Part shown: positions 43,488 through 52,560 of the stretch, piece by piece | Layout of the letters: each line of letters begins with the position of its first letter | How positions within the stretch are numbered: position 1 is the first letter of the stretch | From: Pseudomonadota bacterium | GTDB taxonomy: Bacteria; Pseudomonadota; Gammaproteobacteria; Berkiellales; Berkiellaceae | DNA length: 63,269 nt | NCBI GenBank assembly: GCA_018242045.1 | Contig: JAFECR010000010.1 | Coordinates: 91,348-154,616 of the forward strand | Direction of reading: 5' to 3' | Notes under the pieces: model-generated | Database searches by the model: none | The model's input: the letters and a program-made list of their open reading frames with translations, nothing else | Told to the model about the DNA's origin: nothing | Made by a program: the position numbers and the translations under genes

Positions 43488-44546
43488 TTATAAACCTGGT
43501 TTGGTTTTTTGTTTTTCTGCTATTAACTCTGGAATGTTCTCACAAAGCTTTTCTTTTTCAATTGATAAACGAAGGCCACCACGATATTTAGAATAATACC
43601 AAGTCGCATTGACATCCGTTAAATTAGAAACCCAGCCTCGCCATGTAGTACATGCGATGCCACATTGAACCGCCTTAAGCTCTTTCTCAGATAAGTGAGA
43701 TAAGCTATAAACATTATTAAGCGATTGATAGGCATTATTTTCAAACTTTTGATAAAAAGATTGCACTATTTTACTCGTGATACCACTAACCATTGCTAAA
43801 GTACTGGCCATTAACCAAAGACCTGTCGTCACACCAAAGGCGACACCAAGTAAAACTGCTTGCATCAAGGGACTTTTAAGCCTGTGAATTAAATCTTTTC
43901 GATAAGACTGAAAATGCAGGCTATTTCGATTTAAGGGGGCCTTCATTGGGCAATACTTAGCTCTAAATTTTTCTATTAGCTCATACTGATTCTCATTTGG
44001 TGATACTTGATGTCTTTTATGGCGCAGTAAACCAAAAATTTGAGTTACGTCTTTATCCGTGTGCGCCAATAAATAGCATACCGCTAAAGCAAAGCTACGC
44101 CCTTTACCAGCTTTGCAATGGATATAAACTGATTTGTTATTTTTGATAAGGTCATTCATCTCATCGACAATTTGTTTGACCTCATCAATATCAAGATTGC
44201 CACCAAAATCATCACAAGGGATCAGTCGATGAGAAACCTTATGATCTGTCCAGTATTTAGGTGAAACAGGCGCCAAACCAAGCCCTTCCCCCAGTGCTTC
44301 CCAAAGGTTTACCACGGAATACACTGCCTTTAATGATCGGCCTTGTGCTTTGCATTGAGCACGAATTTTCTCGCCATGATTCCCCATTCCCCAGAACGAA
44401 GTCGCGATTGGCATGGCGCCAAGAAATAAGCCGCTGATGATTTCATTCCAGTGTTGAATATTCGGATTTAATTCTGGTAATAAAGTGCCAGTATAAAATG
44501 ACACTACAAATTCAATTCTTTGTTTCAGTTCTTTATAGAAAGCCAT
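43488..44546 (-). CDS. Dual-specificity protein phosphatase with C-terminal membrane module, candidate effector
   Basis: A 352-aa protein. The cysteine-phosphatase signature VYIHCKAGKGRSFALAVCYL gives Cys144 and Arg150 (HCx5R), and the likely general acid lies in CDDFGG near 112. The fold resembles PTPMT1/DSP enzymes. After residue ~215 comes a hydrophobic hairpin (LMQAVLLGVAFGVTTGLW) and NLTDVNATWYYSKYRGGLR, matching the N-terminus of the ankyrin protein encoded next. No signal peptide. AAGGAAA precedes the ATG. Active-site residues are intact. Lipid phosphate is as plausible a substrate as phosphoprotein. Confidence 0.85.
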   Translation of the reverse strand: MAFYKELKQRIEFVVSFYTGTLLPELNPNIQHWNEIISGLFLGAMPIATSFWGMGNHGEKIRAQCKAQGRSLKAVYSVVNLWEALGEGLGLAPVSPKYWTDHKVSHRLIPCDDFGGNLDIDEVKQIVDEMNDLIKNNKSVYIHCKAGKGRSFALAVCYLLAHTDKDVTQIFGLLRHKRHQVSPNENQYELIEKFRAKYCPMKAPLNRNSLHFQSYRKDLIHRLKSPLMQAVLLGVAFGVTTGLWLMASTLAMVSGITSKIVQSFYQKFENNAYQSLNNVYSLSHLSEKELKAVQCGIACTTWRGWVSNLTDVNATWYYSKYRGGLRLSIEKEKLCENIPELIAEKQKTKPGL

Positions 44547-45183
44547 AGAATTTCCTTAGGAAAATATAGTCAGGAAGTGTACTCTTGGAGTGAGTAAGAG
44601 TCAATCAATAATGAATGCAAGAAGCTGCATGACAGCAGAATTTAAGAGAAAATTACTATTTTTTTATTTTTGTGTATATACTCTTCCCACTTTGAAGTTC
44701 GAAGTTTCGTCATTGCTGTAAAGGTTACATAATTCGTTGATAAAATATATTAACGAATATGGAGCCTTTACAATTGCGAGCTTTTAGCGAAGCAATCTAT
44801 CTTAAATGTCAATATGTTTTCGCTTTTCCGTCTTTGCCAAGAGCGAAGCGACGCGGCAATCCAGTATGGTAGGAGCAATTGAGCGAGAAAAGCAAATTAA
44901 AGGTGGTTCTAGAAAAAGAAATTAGCACTACTTGAAAGTCTCAATCCTGATTGGCAAGATTTTTATAAATCATTGCTCTAAGACTAGATTGCTTCCCCTT
45001 CGCTTTGCTCTGGGTTGCAATGACGAAACTCCTAATTTCAAAGTGAAACGAGTATATACTACATTTTCTTGTATAGATCTTCAACTCAATATTTCATTTT
45101 TAAAAAATTAGACTTTTAAAAAACCCAAAGATGATTTTGCTTGAATTATACTTTTTTTATTATAACCATTAGGAAAGTGAAAA
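44547..45183. other. 637-base intergenic stretch holding a MITE-like element
   Basis: Divergent spacer between the phosphatase gene and the 214-aa gene. 44674-45059 is the MITE-like element. The flanks are AT-rich and provide the promoter region for the gene starting at 45184. No gene is seen. Confidence 0.7.
44674..45059. mobile_element. 386-bp MITE-like element with ~45-base terminal inverted repeats
   Basis: The left end reads gtatatactctt, then cactttgaag, then gtttcgtcattgc. The right end, reverse-complemented, reads gtatatactcgtttcactttg, then gagtttcgtcattgcaaccc, so the ends are imperfect inverted repeats. Inside, 44718-44774 forms a second palindrome (gtaaagg...attcgtt...aacgaat...cctttac). 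No open frame codes for a transposase. One end of another copy is at 1-49, and a much-shortened relative may be at 54704-54763. Confidence 0.75.
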
Positions 45184-45828
45184 ATGAATGTGCTGCACCA
45201 CTTAAATATCCACTCTATCATTGAAGAAAGTTTGGCTTTAAGCGATGATCTTGCACATAACCTTCCTGAAGACTTAGCCCAAAGGGCCCACCGATTTACG
45301 CTTTTAAAAGCAGCCTCCCTTGAAGAGCTGCAGTTATTTAAACTCTCGGGTAAAAGTTCTGCTGAACAATTAAGTCGGCTTAAAGAAAACGTAGATTCGA
45401 GAATTTTAACCTGCGTTAATATTCACGAAAAAACCTTTTTAAAAGATCTCAATGCAGTCATATCTCGCGCCATTTTAATGCGAAAAGAAAATGAAGACAT
45501 CACTCACATCAATCTACCTTGTCTCAAACAAGAATCTGGCTATTTAAGTAATCGAGATTTAGCCATGTTCAATGAAATCGATTTGATAACGGCGCGTACA
45601 AAACACCAAGAACACCCTAAGCTTATCTTAGCTGAAAATGGCTTTAAAGATGGATTAAAATTAGCTTTCGAATTGACAAGGCGATTTTTTCAAATCAATA
45701 AAGCAATTTTTTTAAAAGCGAGGTACCTATTGAAAAAATTACATAAAATTCACCAAAGGAAACTAAGAAAAAATGCGCAAGCAGTGATGGCTGAAAAACC
45801 GACACAGCCACCAACGGATAGTCACTGA
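45184..45828 (+). CDS. Hypothetical alpha-helical protein
   Basis: A 214-aa protein, strongly helical and charged, with no membrane segment or motif that I recognise. The C-terminal ~60 residues are very basic (ARYLLKKLHKIHQRKLRKNA) and end in a Pro/Thr-rich tail. AGGAAAGTG is well placed before the ATG. Sitting in the effector-like cluster it may be another secreted protein, but nothing in it proves this. Confidence 0.6.
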   Translation: MNVLHHLNIHSIIEESLALSDDLAHNLPEDLAQRAHRFTLLKAASLEELQLFKLSGKSSAEQLSRLKENVDSRILTCVNIHEKTFLKDLNAVISRAILMRKENEDITHINLPCLKQESGYLSNRDLAMFNEIDLITARTKHQEHPKLILAENGFKDGLKLAFELTRRFFQINKAIFLKARYLLKKLHKIHQRKLRKNAQAVMAEKPTQPPTDSH

Positions 45829-45836
45829 TTAAAAAT

Positions 45837-46361
45837 CTATTTCTTCAGTTGCTTTGTACTTGCCGCAACTCTATCCATGCACGCAAGTAATACGCCAGAA
45901 ATTACAAACACCAAATGAATAATCACCATCCATTTAACCTGAGCATCTGACACTTTACCCACATCCATAAATACTTTTAAAAGATGAATTCCAGAAATAG
46001 CAACGATTGAAGCAATTAACTTCAATTTAAGGGTACTGAAATCAACAGTTCCCTTCCATTCTGGTTGATCTTCATGATCTCCAGTATCCATTTTTGAAAC
46101 AAAATTTTCATAGCCTGAAAAAATCACGATTAAAAGCAGGTTGCCCGCCAAAGACAAATCGATTAATGACAAAATCCCCAACACTACCTCATTTTGCTCT
46201 ATTGTCAACATATGAGTCGCAAAATGAATAAGCTCCTTAAAGAAACTAACAAGCAATATAATGAGAGCCCCGACTAAGGCAACGTAAATGGGTGCCATCA
46301 ACCAGCGACTAGCAAATAGCCCTCTTTCAACAATATGCTCAATATACTTTGCTTTAGACAT
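45837..46361 (-). CDS. YqhA/UPF0114-family membrane protein
   Basis: A 174-aa protein. The family begins at MSKAKYIEHIVERGLFASRWLMAPIYVAL and has four membrane helices. GILSLIDLSLAGNLLLIVIFSGYENFVSKMD is its most conserved part, and KLIASIVAISGIHLLKVFMD lies near the C-terminus. AGGGGA before the ATG at 46361 fixes this start, and the frame's 78-codon upstream extension is not protein-like. The function of the family is unknown. Confidence 0.88.
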   Translation of the reverse strand: MSKAKYIEHIVERGLFASRWLMAPIYVALVGALIILLVSFFKELIHFATHMLTIEQNEVVLGILSLIDLSLAGNLLLIVIFSGYENFVSKMDTGDHEDQPEWKGTVDFSTLKLKLIASIVAISGIHLLKVFMDVGKVSDAQVKWMVIIHLVFVISGVLLACMDRVAASTKQLKK

Positions 46362-46831
46362 ATTTTCCCCTAAACCTTCCATGAATTTCCCATCGATCAT
46401 AAAAAAAACAACAAAATATGTCAAAAGTAGATAATGATGCTGAAGATTAAAAAACCTATCATATGGCTTACCTGGCACATAGCATTTACAACGCCGTTTG
46501 CTTCTGTGGCAGAAGAAATGCACGAAATTGGAAATTTTTAAGCTTTCAGATTGGCAAGTTATTGTTAGAAAAACATGGCTTTCAAAAAATAACAACCAAT
46601 AGTTTGGTTAAAGATGCAGATCCAACTCTGATAGCCTGTTTCGGAAATAATACACCTAATGCACAAAGAGCCTCTTTTTGCGAAAAGGTAGCCTCTTTGC
46701 GTGCATCTCATCCTTTTTTATCTTATTAGCAACTGACTTTATCTGAAAATCAACCTTTCTACTAGATAAAAGGATTTTAACTAACTTATAATGCTTTCGA
46801 AATTTTAAAGTTAACCCTCAGGTATACCATC
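46362..46831. other. 470-base stretch without a convincing gene
   Basis: Divergent spacer between the UPF0114 gene and the kinase gene. A plus-strand frame of 88 codons (46463-46729) lacks a ribosome-binding site and recognisable content, so I do not call it. A short direct repeat (gcctctttttgcg and gcctctttgcg) lies near 46670-46700. Promoter elements for the kinase gene should lie in 46740-46830. Confidence 0.5.
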
Positions 46832-48547
46832 ATGTTAGACAATTTGAGCACATTGAATAATGGAGATGAAGCCAAGGATGATGCGCGAGGAATAAAACGA
46901 GTTGCTGAAGACAATACGTTTCAAAAACCAGCGAAACGCCAAAAAGTAGCTCCCCAGCAAGCTGTCGGCGAAACGATGCAAACTGACATGCAAATCACTG
47001 AACCTAAATGGGTAAGCATTAATAGCAATGCCTTTAATCAAGAGGGCGATTCTAAAAATTTTAAAGAATTTATCAACAATCTCATTAAATTTGAAAGTTG
47101 CACACCCACTGCAGAAATTCTTAAATATACTGATAAAAACACGTTAAGTCGCATTTTAGATTACTTTAGTAACAATACACAATCTAATGAAACAGTTGCA
47201 AATTATGGCAAAGAAATTTCAAAGCTAACCCCTGGCAGCAATCTCATCCTCAATAGAGGGCTAACCGGTTTACCTTATACAATACGCATTAGCCGATCTC
47301 TTGATGGAATATTTGATTTGTCATTTAAGTGCTTAGCGCCTCCCCTTTCTTATCGTGATTTTTGCTTAGCACTCAAAAAATCTGAAAATCGTATACCCAG
47401 TGACGAGCTGAGTCAGCTTATCTCGCGTGAACATTTGTCCACCATCTTTGATTACTTCTCTGAAAACAAGAAACAAAACGTTACCGTTAATGATTTTGGC
47501 CCAAAGATTGCAAAATTAGCCCCGAACGAATCATTAAGGCTCGATAAAAATAAAACTGGCTTGCCGCGGACTTTGAATGTGTTAAGAACGCATCAAGGCG
47601 AATTTATGCTTCTTTTGGAAACAAAAAGTAAATTAGCCAATGGCAAAAAACAATCTTTAGACATAATTGATGGTAACTCAAAATCTGGCAAACCAGCATG
47701 GCGAATAGATTCTAAAGAAGTAGCATATTTCAATTTGGTGGTACCTTTGGAGAAAGATAAAGATGAAGATAAAGATAAAAATCTCCTTGAAATCAAGCAA
47801 GAAGTCATTTTTTCGCAACAGTTCTCATCTAGATATATTGATACTAAACAATTAGGTCAAAAATTTACTAAAACTAAAAATAACAAAACACAAAATAAAG
47901 TTAGTGTTTACTCTGAAAAAGCAAACTGCGGCTCACTGCGTTCTTTTATGAAAACTGATACTTATAAGCATTTTTATCTAAAACAAAAATATTTATTGCT
48001 TTTAGATATTTTCAATGGTGTTAAATTAATACATGAAAAAAATTATGTTCATCAGGATCTTAAACCTGATAATATCTTAATCGAAGGCGATGCCATCAGA
48101 GGCTATAGCGCCAAACTTACTGATTATGGTATTACAACAACAGAAAATGAACCTAATGCTTGGGGATTATGCACCTTAGGGTATGAATCGCCTGAAATTT
48201 CCTGTGCTTTTAGAAAGCCCAAACCCTTTGATAAAAATTATACGTATTTATATGAATATTATAATAACCCAGATTTTGAAACACTTTCCAGGCAGCACAA
48301 TATTAAAATAAATGACACCGCACCGCATCAATACAACGATATGTGGTCACTTGGTATTATCGCCTATGAAATGATTTATGGAGAACGCCCTTTATTGCCA
48401 GAAGCACAAAATAATATCGACAATCATACCTTGCTAAATCATTTGCTTGATCCAGATTGCACGCAAAGGCTAACCATCAATAAAGCAATAGATATCTTAA
48501 AAAACTTGATAAGCAAAGAAAACGCTAACACTATAAAATTGACGTGA
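46832..48547 (+). CDS. Eukaryotic-type Ser/Thr kinase with NLS-like N-terminus, candidate effector
   Basis: A 571-aa protein. Residues 22-38 form a bipartite nuclear-localisation-like signal: KR, an 11-residue gap, then KRQK. Two copies of a ~90-residue module follow (~76-165 and ~173-262), each with a DYFS-N motif and an LTGLP/TGLP segment. The kinase domain (~300-560) has the catalytic loop YVHQDLKPDNILIEG (HQD for HRD) near 407, DYG for DFG near 431, SPE for APE, and DMWSLGIIAYEMIYGERP. The Gly loop and VAIK Lys are not clear. Catalytic Asp and metal-binding Asp are present, so activity is likely. Nuclear targeting is inference. Confidence 0.8.
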   Translation: MLDNLSTLNNGDEAKDDARGIKRVAEDNTFQKPAKRQKVAPQQAVGETMQTDMQITEPKWVSINSNAFNQEGDSKNFKEFINNLIKFESCTPTAEILKYTDKNTLSRILDYFSNNTQSNETVANYGKEISKLTPGSNLILNRGLTGLPYTIRISRSLDGIFDLSFKCLAPPLSYRDFCLALKKSENRIPSDELSQLISREHLSTIFDYFSENKKQNVTVNDFGPKIAKLAPNESLRLDKNKTGLPRTLNVLRTHQGEFMLLLETKSKLANGKKQSLDIIDGNSKSGKPAWRIDSKEVAYFNLVVPLEKDKDEDKDKNLLEIKQEVIFSQQFSSRYIDTKQLGQKFTKTKNNKTQNKVSVYSEKANCGSLRSFMKTDTYKHFYLKQKYLLLLDIFNGVKLIHEKNYVHQDLKPDNILIEGDAIRGYSAKLTDYGITTTENEPNAWGLCTLGYESPEISCAFRKPKPFDKNYTYLYEYYNNPDFETLSRQHNIKINDTAPHQYNDMWSLGIIAYEMIYGERPLLPEAQNNIDNHTLLNHLLDPDCTQRLTINKAIDILKNLISKENANTIKLT

Positions 48548-48566
48548 ATGATTTAATTAAATTTAA

Positions 48567-49400
48567 TTAGGTATTAACTTTAAATTCTATCACAGCATTA
48601 TCGTTAAATTGAGCTCGATATAGACCGGGCCGAGCATAGACAATTTCACCAAGCGCTCCTGTTATGAGTAAGCTTCCTTTTTCAATGCGCCAGCCCTGCG
48701 CTAGTACTTGATTCACTAACCAGCGTAATGCTTCCCATTGATCTCCCAATGCATCAAAGCCTTGCCCTTGACTGATAATGATATCATTGTGCAACAAACT
48801 GACGGTGACTTCATTAATATCTTCACCATACCAATTAACATCCGGGTGAATTATATAACCAGTAGAACATGCGTTTGCAGCCACCAATTCAACAGCATTC
48901 ATCGGCATGCTTGCAAAATTAACATTTGGCAATTCAATCACAGGAACCACGCGTTCAATGTAAGCCTTTAAAGCACCTGTCGAAGGAACAGATTGTCTGA
49001 TCGGTTTTTTAGTGATAAACCCTAATTCGGTTTCTACCATTAAAGCATTAAATTTTGTTAACGAAAATTCAGGCTTTGCAGAAAAATTACCACTTTTAAA
49101 AAGGATCCCAAAAATGGGGCGATTAATCCCATAAAGAGTCTGAGAACCATAATTGGTTAAGCCTGCTTTAAATCCTGCAATCTCATCTTTCGCCAAACGC
49201 CCTTTGACATAAGCAGTTTGGATCTGGTAAGCACTGGACATATCAATAGTAGCATCACTAGAAAGATTTGGAATGGCTTTACCAGCTTCATGAGCCTGAA
49301 GCAATTTTTTTGATAAAGCATCAACCTGCGCTTGCAGCCCCAGACTAATACTGCTTAACAAAATACCAATAAAAATAGTTAAAAAAGAATTTTTACTCAC
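48567..49400 (-). CDS. Exported 2-keto-4-pentenoate hydratase-like (FAH superfamily) protein
   Basis: 277 aa. A clear signal peptide (MSKNSFLTIFIGILLSSISL, then GLQAQ) precedes a hydratase fold: AYQIQTAYVKGRLAKDEIAGFKAGLTN, the metal-site Glu residues in VETELGFITKKP, and IVPVIELP-type strands. MhpD-type hydratases of aromatic meta-cleavage are normally cytoplasmic, so a periplasmic version is unusual. No aromatic-degradation genes are nearby. The substrate is unknown. It probably starts with GTG. Confidence 0.78.
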   Translation of the reverse strand: MSKNSFLTIFIGILLSSISLGLQAQVDALSKKLLQAHEAGKAIPNLSSDATIDMSSAYQIQTAYVKGRLAKDEIAGFKAGLTNYGSQTLYGINRPIFGILFKSGNFSAKPEFSLTKFNALMVETELGFITKKPIRQSVPSTGALKAYIERVVPVIELPNVNFASMPMNAVELVAANACSTGYIIHPDVNWYGEDINEVTVSLLHNDIIISQGQGFDALGDQWEALRWLVNQVLAQGWRIEKGSLLITGALGEIVYARPGLYRAQFNDNAVIEFKVNT

Positions 49401-49581
49401 ACTTCCTTACCTTTTTGCGGTGAAACATAGTGATAAACTAAATTTCACCAATACTGCACCAAAGGATGTTATTGAACTTTGTTCCACCCTTTTGAGTCAA
49501 TGGAATAATAAGAGATCCCTACAGTAAAGAAGGATCGTTACAAATTTAGTGTACCTACTTACATTTGTTAGGTGATATTAT

Positions 49582-52560
49582 ATGGCGTTAGATGGTGGGG
49601 ATAAAAAACGACATCTGAAAAAGTTACCGCCAAAATCTTTCGAAGTGGCAGAAGGTGACGTCATTGGAGGTTTAATTTACGTCCGTGACAAACCCCTTGG
49701 AATTGAAGAAGGCATGGTCGGAATAAGCATTGATAGTCAAGCTTATCGCCAATACCTCAAGGATTTTATCTTGACGCTGGATCAAAACAAAAACCAGCAA
49801 AATCCATCTCCAATACAAACAAAATACAATCAACTCGTAAAGTACTCATCTTTTGATGAATTAACGCCTACACAACAAAATCTTGTGATTGATATTTTTT
49901 TGCATCATCCAAATTTAAAACCATTTCTTGATTCACTTGATTCCTCTCAAAATAATGAGGCCGCTGAACTTATTAAGCTTGACCTTGAGCAGCCGTTACA
50001 TAAAACGATACCCGTCCCTTTTAAGGATAACTTCAAAAAAATATTTACTAAAAAAATGCATGAAATATCAACGACACAATATGAAAACGAAGGTATGGGC
50101 GGATTACTCTTTGCTGAATATAAAAATCATTGTGATATAAAATCTGGTGAGCATTTTGCCAAGCAAATTCAGAAACTGATCCAAGGAGGAAGCCATGACC
50201 CAAATGCGCCTAAGAATGCTGTTTATATGATAAAACAAGATGGGAAATTGGGTTTATTTGGCGGCACAGGCCCAGGCCCACAAAAGATTTTAAAAACCAC
50301 CACAGGCAAAGCATTACAAAAATATGCAACGCCCAAATGGCTCATTCCAACCCTTGGGCTATCTGGCTTATATTTAGGAGCTGTTTTAGGTATTAGAAGA
50401 CTTGGCTATTTGCTTACTAATAAGCCTACCAAAGTTAATTCAGATGCCATGATTGAAACGATAGCAACAAAACTCGCCAGAGCCAAAGGATGTCAAACTC
50501 AGAATATTGAAATTCTCAACGGCACTTATGAAAATGATAGTCCTAAATTTGTGACCATGGTGACTTGGACACCAGGTTGTCTTGACTTTTCAGACAAACT
50601 CAAAGGTAAAAAAGCACAAGGTGTATTAGTTGCTCATTCCTTAGAAGGCGAAGTATTGAAAATAGACAAAGAAGGGAATATTTTGATCAAAAAAGAAATT
50701 GGCATTGAGCACCAATATTTTAAAATTGACAAAAATAAAAATCAACAAATCATTACCAAAGATCAAAAAAATGAGTTTAATACCATTAAACAAGCTTATG
50801 ACGAAGCATTTTATGTATCTGAAAATAAAATAGATGGCTTAGGAGAATCGCTTATCACCTTCATTAGTCTTGGAGATAGAGATGGCATTGGCAAGAAAGG
50901 GCAAAATAAAGCCTATATTCCTGGCAAATCCGGCAAAATGCAATTTTTCGGCATCGATTTTGGCAAAGCATATCAAGGACCCAACCCAATTATTGGTTCA
51001 TTAAAAGATGATTTTAGTTTTGAAAATCCTAAATCCTCTCCCCCTAAATCTTGGTTTGTTGACGAAAGATTTCACAACTATTCCATGTTATACGATAACC
51101 CTTTGCGCGAAAAGATGAAAGGGATCTATTTGTTGGCAGCGCTAAGAGGAAAGTTGCTAGAACCCCTTAAAACACAAATTGCCGATGAATACAAATCAAC
51201 TGATCCAGACTTTGCTCAAAAATTAAGTAATTATCCTGGTTCACCAGGTATTGATTTTGATCTTGAGATAATTGAAGAACAGATAAATCATTTTCAAAAT
51301 AAAAAGCAGGAAAACCCAAAAAAAGCAAAAGAATTTGAAAATTACATCACCAAACTTGAAGAAATTAAAGAACTTGCAAAAAATACCGATGATAAAATTT
51401 TAGAGATATTTTCAAACCGCATGCAATTATTACCATCTCAAATTGACGTTTTAGATTCGATTGAAAAATTAACTGCACGAAAAGCGCACAGACTAACCTC
51501 TGATGGCAAGGTAATACTTAACCATATTCGCATTGACAATGCAGATAGAATATCTTGGCAATTTGACAAAGATAACCTTGTTTGTGGCCCATTAGATCAA
51601 GCTGAGCTAGGGCCTTTAATTCAAAAAATAGACAGCATGAAAAATTCCTTAGCAAATCAAATTACTCGCTTAAAAACTCAAGATAAATTAGCACAAGCCA
51701 AAGATTTAGAGAAACTGTTAGATGTATTTAATAAAGTCAAATTTACCTCAATGACACAAATCAAAATCCCTTTTGATACAGAATTAATAAAAACGTTTAA
51801 TACCTATGTTACCGAAGAACTTGCAGCAAAAGTTCAACAACTCCCAACATTTCAAAAAAACGTTTTAAAAGATTTTGACCGTAACCGCGCCAAGATGGAT
51901 AATTTTACCAAACCGAAAAAACCAGAGCTCTCACAAAAAAAGCCCCCTGAAGATCTAGCAAATGAAAATTTAGTAAGTGAAGATTTAGGAAACGAAGATT
52001 TAGTAAATGAAGATGATCTTTTTCAACAAAGAAAAGGCTTACGGTTTGTTGCGCCATCTCATACTCAACCCTCCCCCAAAATCGAGGTAATCGCAACAGC
52101 ACAAACCACACTTGAACAATTAAGCAATTACTTAAAGAAAGAAAAGGATAATTCACCCATATGGCAAAGGCACCATCTCAAAAAAGTTAAATCAATCCAA
52201 CTGGGAGCTTTTGAAAAACCCAATACTTTAGAAATGACTTTTAATAACCAAAAACAAAACACAACCGTGAAAGTATTTGCCAAAGCAGTATCAGACACGA
52301 ACGTTCAATATGCTACGACCAATAGCTTAAGTGAAGAACAATTTAAACTTGCAGCGACTGAGGCTTGTCGATTGGCTGTTTTTAGTGCAACTCAAAAAAC
52401 TCAAATGACGATTTCAACAGAACTCTCCCCTGAAAAACAACAATTTTTGCGAGAAGCTTTTTCAAATGCAATTCAAGAAGCCATCAGTGCAAACATTTTC
52501 ACTCACGAAAACAAACCCATCGTTAGCGATCAAAAGGTTCAAATCAAACCTTCGCTTTAA
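49582..52560 (+). CDS. Large effector-like protein with possible lipid/protein-kinase-like active site
   Basis: A 992-aa protein with no homologue I can name. One hydrophobic segment lies at ~253-278 (WLIPTLGLSGLYLGAVLGI). Around 428-470, LGDRDGIGKKGQNKAY followed by MQFFGIDFGKAYQG resembles the PI3/PI4-kinase catalytic (DRHxxN) and metal-binding (IDFG) loops. A possible ATP-binding lobe lies upstream (KNAVYMIKQDGKLGLFGG). The C-terminal half is coiled-coil rich and includes an acidic repeated stretch (~790-815, NEDLVNEDD-like). AGGTGA precedes the ATG. It has no signal peptide. The kinase idea is a motif-level inference. Confidence 0.6.
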   Translation: MALDGGDKKRHLKKLPPKSFEVAEGDVIGGLIYVRDKPLGIEEGMVGISIDSQAYRQYLKDFILTLDQNKNQQNPSPIQTKYNQLVKYSSFDELTPTQQNLVIDIFLHHPNLKPFLDSLDSSQNNEAAELIKLDLEQPLHKTIPVPFKDNFKKIFTKKMHEISTTQYENEGMGGLLFAEYKNHCDIKSGEHFAKQIQKLIQGGSHDPNAPKNAVYMIKQDGKLGLFGGTGPGPQKILKTTTGKALQKYATPKWLIPTLGLSGLYLGAVLGIRRLGYLLTNKPTKVNSDAMIETIATKLARAKGCQTQNIEILNGTYENDSPKFVTMVTWTPGCLDFSDKLKGKKAQGVLVAHSLEGEVLKIDKEGNILIKKEIGIEHQYFKIDKNKNQQIITKDQKNEFNTIKQAYDEAFYVSENKIDGLGESLITFISLGDRDGIGKKGQNKAYIPGKSGKMQFFGIDFGKAYQGPNPIIGSLKDDFSFENPKSSPPKSWFVDERFHNYSMLYDNPLREKMKGIYLLAALRGKLLEPLKTQIADEYKSTDPDFAQKLSNYPGSPGIDFDLEIIEEQINHFQNKKQENPKKAKEFENYITKLEEIKELAKNTDDKILEIFSNRMQLLPSQIDVLDSIEKLTARKAHRLTSDGKVILNHIRIDNADRISWQFDKDNLVCGPLDQAELGPLIQKIDSMKNSLANQITRLKTQDKLAQAKDLEKLLDVFNKVKFTSMTQIKIPFDTELIKTFNTYVTEELAAKVQQLPTFQKNVLKDFDRNRAKMDNFTKPKKPELSQKKPPEDLANENLVSEDLGNEDLVNEDDLFQQRKGLRFVAPSHTQPSPKIEVIATAQTTLEQLSNYLKKEKDNSPIWQRHHLKKVKSIQLGAFEKPNTLEMTFNNQKQNTTVKVFAKAVSDTNVQYATTNSLSEEQFKLAATEACRLAVFSATQKTQMTISTELSPEKQQFLREAFSNAIQEAISANIFTHENKPIVSDQKVQIKPSL

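Noticed and set aside
46463..46729. 88-codon plus-strand frame
   Set aside because: No ribosome-binding site, no recognisable content, and it overlaps the non-coding 5' extension of the UPF0114 frame.
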